A stretch of DNA of 13,930 bases from Bacteroidota bacterium. Lineage in GTDB: Bacteria; Pseudomonadota; Alphaproteobacteria; Puniceispirillales; Puniceispirillaceae. Positions within the stretch are counted from its first letter, which is position 1. Every line of letters begins with the position of its first letter. A program made the position numbers and the translations under genes. The notes beneath the pieces were generated by a model that saw nothing but the letters and a program-made list of their open reading frames with translations, was not told where the DNA came from and ran no database searches. Below are positions 13,512 to 13,930 of the stretch, one piece after another. The DNA lies in assembly GCA_009936825.1 (NCBI GenBank), contig JAACDV010000072.1:1-13930 (forward strand), in the 5' to 3' direction.

Positions 13512-13930
13512 ATGGCCATTACTTTGAAAGAAGTCGCTAATCTCGCCGGAGTGTCACGATCGGCGGTATCACGCACTTTTACCGATGGCGCATCTGTGTC
13601 GCCCAAAACCCGGCGCAAAGTTGAAAAAGCGTCTGAGGCATTGGGATACACTCCCAATTTTCTGGCTCGCAGTTTGAATACGGGGAGAACAGAATTAGTT
13701 GGCCTTGTTTCCAATAACTTTCAAAACCCTATTTTTCTTGAAGTTTTTGATGAATTTACCCGCAAGCTGCAGGATAGCGGCCTTCGCCCTTTGCTGGTCA
13801 ATCTTACTGATGAGATCGATGCTGCAAATTCGGTTCGGATGCTGCGTCAATATTCAGTCGACGGGGTGGTTGTCGCCTCATCAACCCTGCCACCAGAATT
13901 TTCCAAAGCGTTTCATGACGCCGGAATGCC
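13512..13930 (+). CDS. LacI-family transcriptional regulator, 3' end outside the window
   Basis: The first 139 codons of a LacI/GalR-family repressor are present. The N-terminal helix-turn-helix ITLKEVANLAGVSRSAVSR is followed by the TFTDGASVSPKTRRKV stretch, the LGYTPNFLARSLNTGRT hinge region, and the start of the periplasmic-binding-like effector domain (LVGLVSNNFQNPIF). Full members have about 330 to 340 residues, so some 190 are missing. The ATG at 13512 is chosen because the family motif starts directly after it; an ATG at 13507 is in another frame and stops at once. The ribosome binding site is weak (AAGAGA). It is divergent from the sugar ABC operon and very likely its repressor, released by the imported sugar or a derivative. 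Confidence 0.93.
   Translation, partial: MAITLKEVANLAGVSRSAVSRTFTDGASVSPKTRRKVEKASEALGYTPNFLARSLNTGRTELVGLVSNNFQNPIFLEVFDEFTRKLQDSGLRPLLVNLTDEIDAANSVRMLRQYSVDGVVVASSTLPPEFSKAFHDAGM

Overview
The window is bacterial DNA of moderate GC with a short foreign-looking GC-rich cap at its left end. From about base 361 onward, codon use, the transporter types (TAXI-type TRAP, single-ATPase sugar ABC, AgcS symporter), the cytoplasmic sulfatase and the LacI regulator suggest a free-living marine alphaproteobacterium, possibly of a SAR116 or Rhodobacterales-like type. This placement is inference from gene content only. Bases 1 to about 360 differ sharply: they contain the last 33 codons of an unrelated gene with G or C at 32 of 33 third positions, a stop, and then GC-rich sequence without a gene. 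The first bacterial gene lacks its 5' end exactly at that transition, so the left end is most simply an assembly or amplification chimera.

Layout. (1) 361-5243, plus strand: a transport and catabolism operon with a truncated TAXI-family TRAP solute receptor, a fused 4TM/12TM TRAP permease, and a sulfatase-superfamily hydrolase that has no signal peptide. The reading is uptake of a small anionic, possibly sulfated compound followed by cleavage in the cytoplasm. (2) 5244-5708: no recognisable gene, a 15-bp tandem repeat, and a strong intrinsic terminator between convergent operons. (3) 7741-5709, minus strand: an ATP-binding-type universal stress protein followed by a sodium:alanine/glycine symporter, with a possible promoter upstream. 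(4) 9849-8230, minus strand: a stand-alone FAD-dependent aromatic-type monooxygenase with its own plausible promoter. (5) 9913-10347: unresolved, perhaps decayed DNA. (6) 13306-10348, minus strand: a sugar ABC transporter (periplasmic binding protein, permease, single-domain ATPase) with a terminator-like attenuator after the binding protein. A LacI-family regulator diverges from it at 13512 and runs off the window. A perfect 20-bp palindromic operator and a second half-matching site lie between them.

Recurring theme. Short tandem repeats (unit 10 to 20 bp, two to four copies) occur in five gene-free or gene-end positions. Three of them begin at, or within a base or two of, the stop codon of a minus-strand gene. 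Both transport operons also carry a hairpin directly after the binding-protein gene, consistent with higher expression of the binding protein than of the membrane parts.

I see no CRISPR array, insertion sequence, phage module, tRNA or rRNA. I do not find a clearly novel multi-gene system. The most useful leads are the chimeric left end, the stop-codon-associated tandem repeats, and the TRAP-sulfatase pairing.
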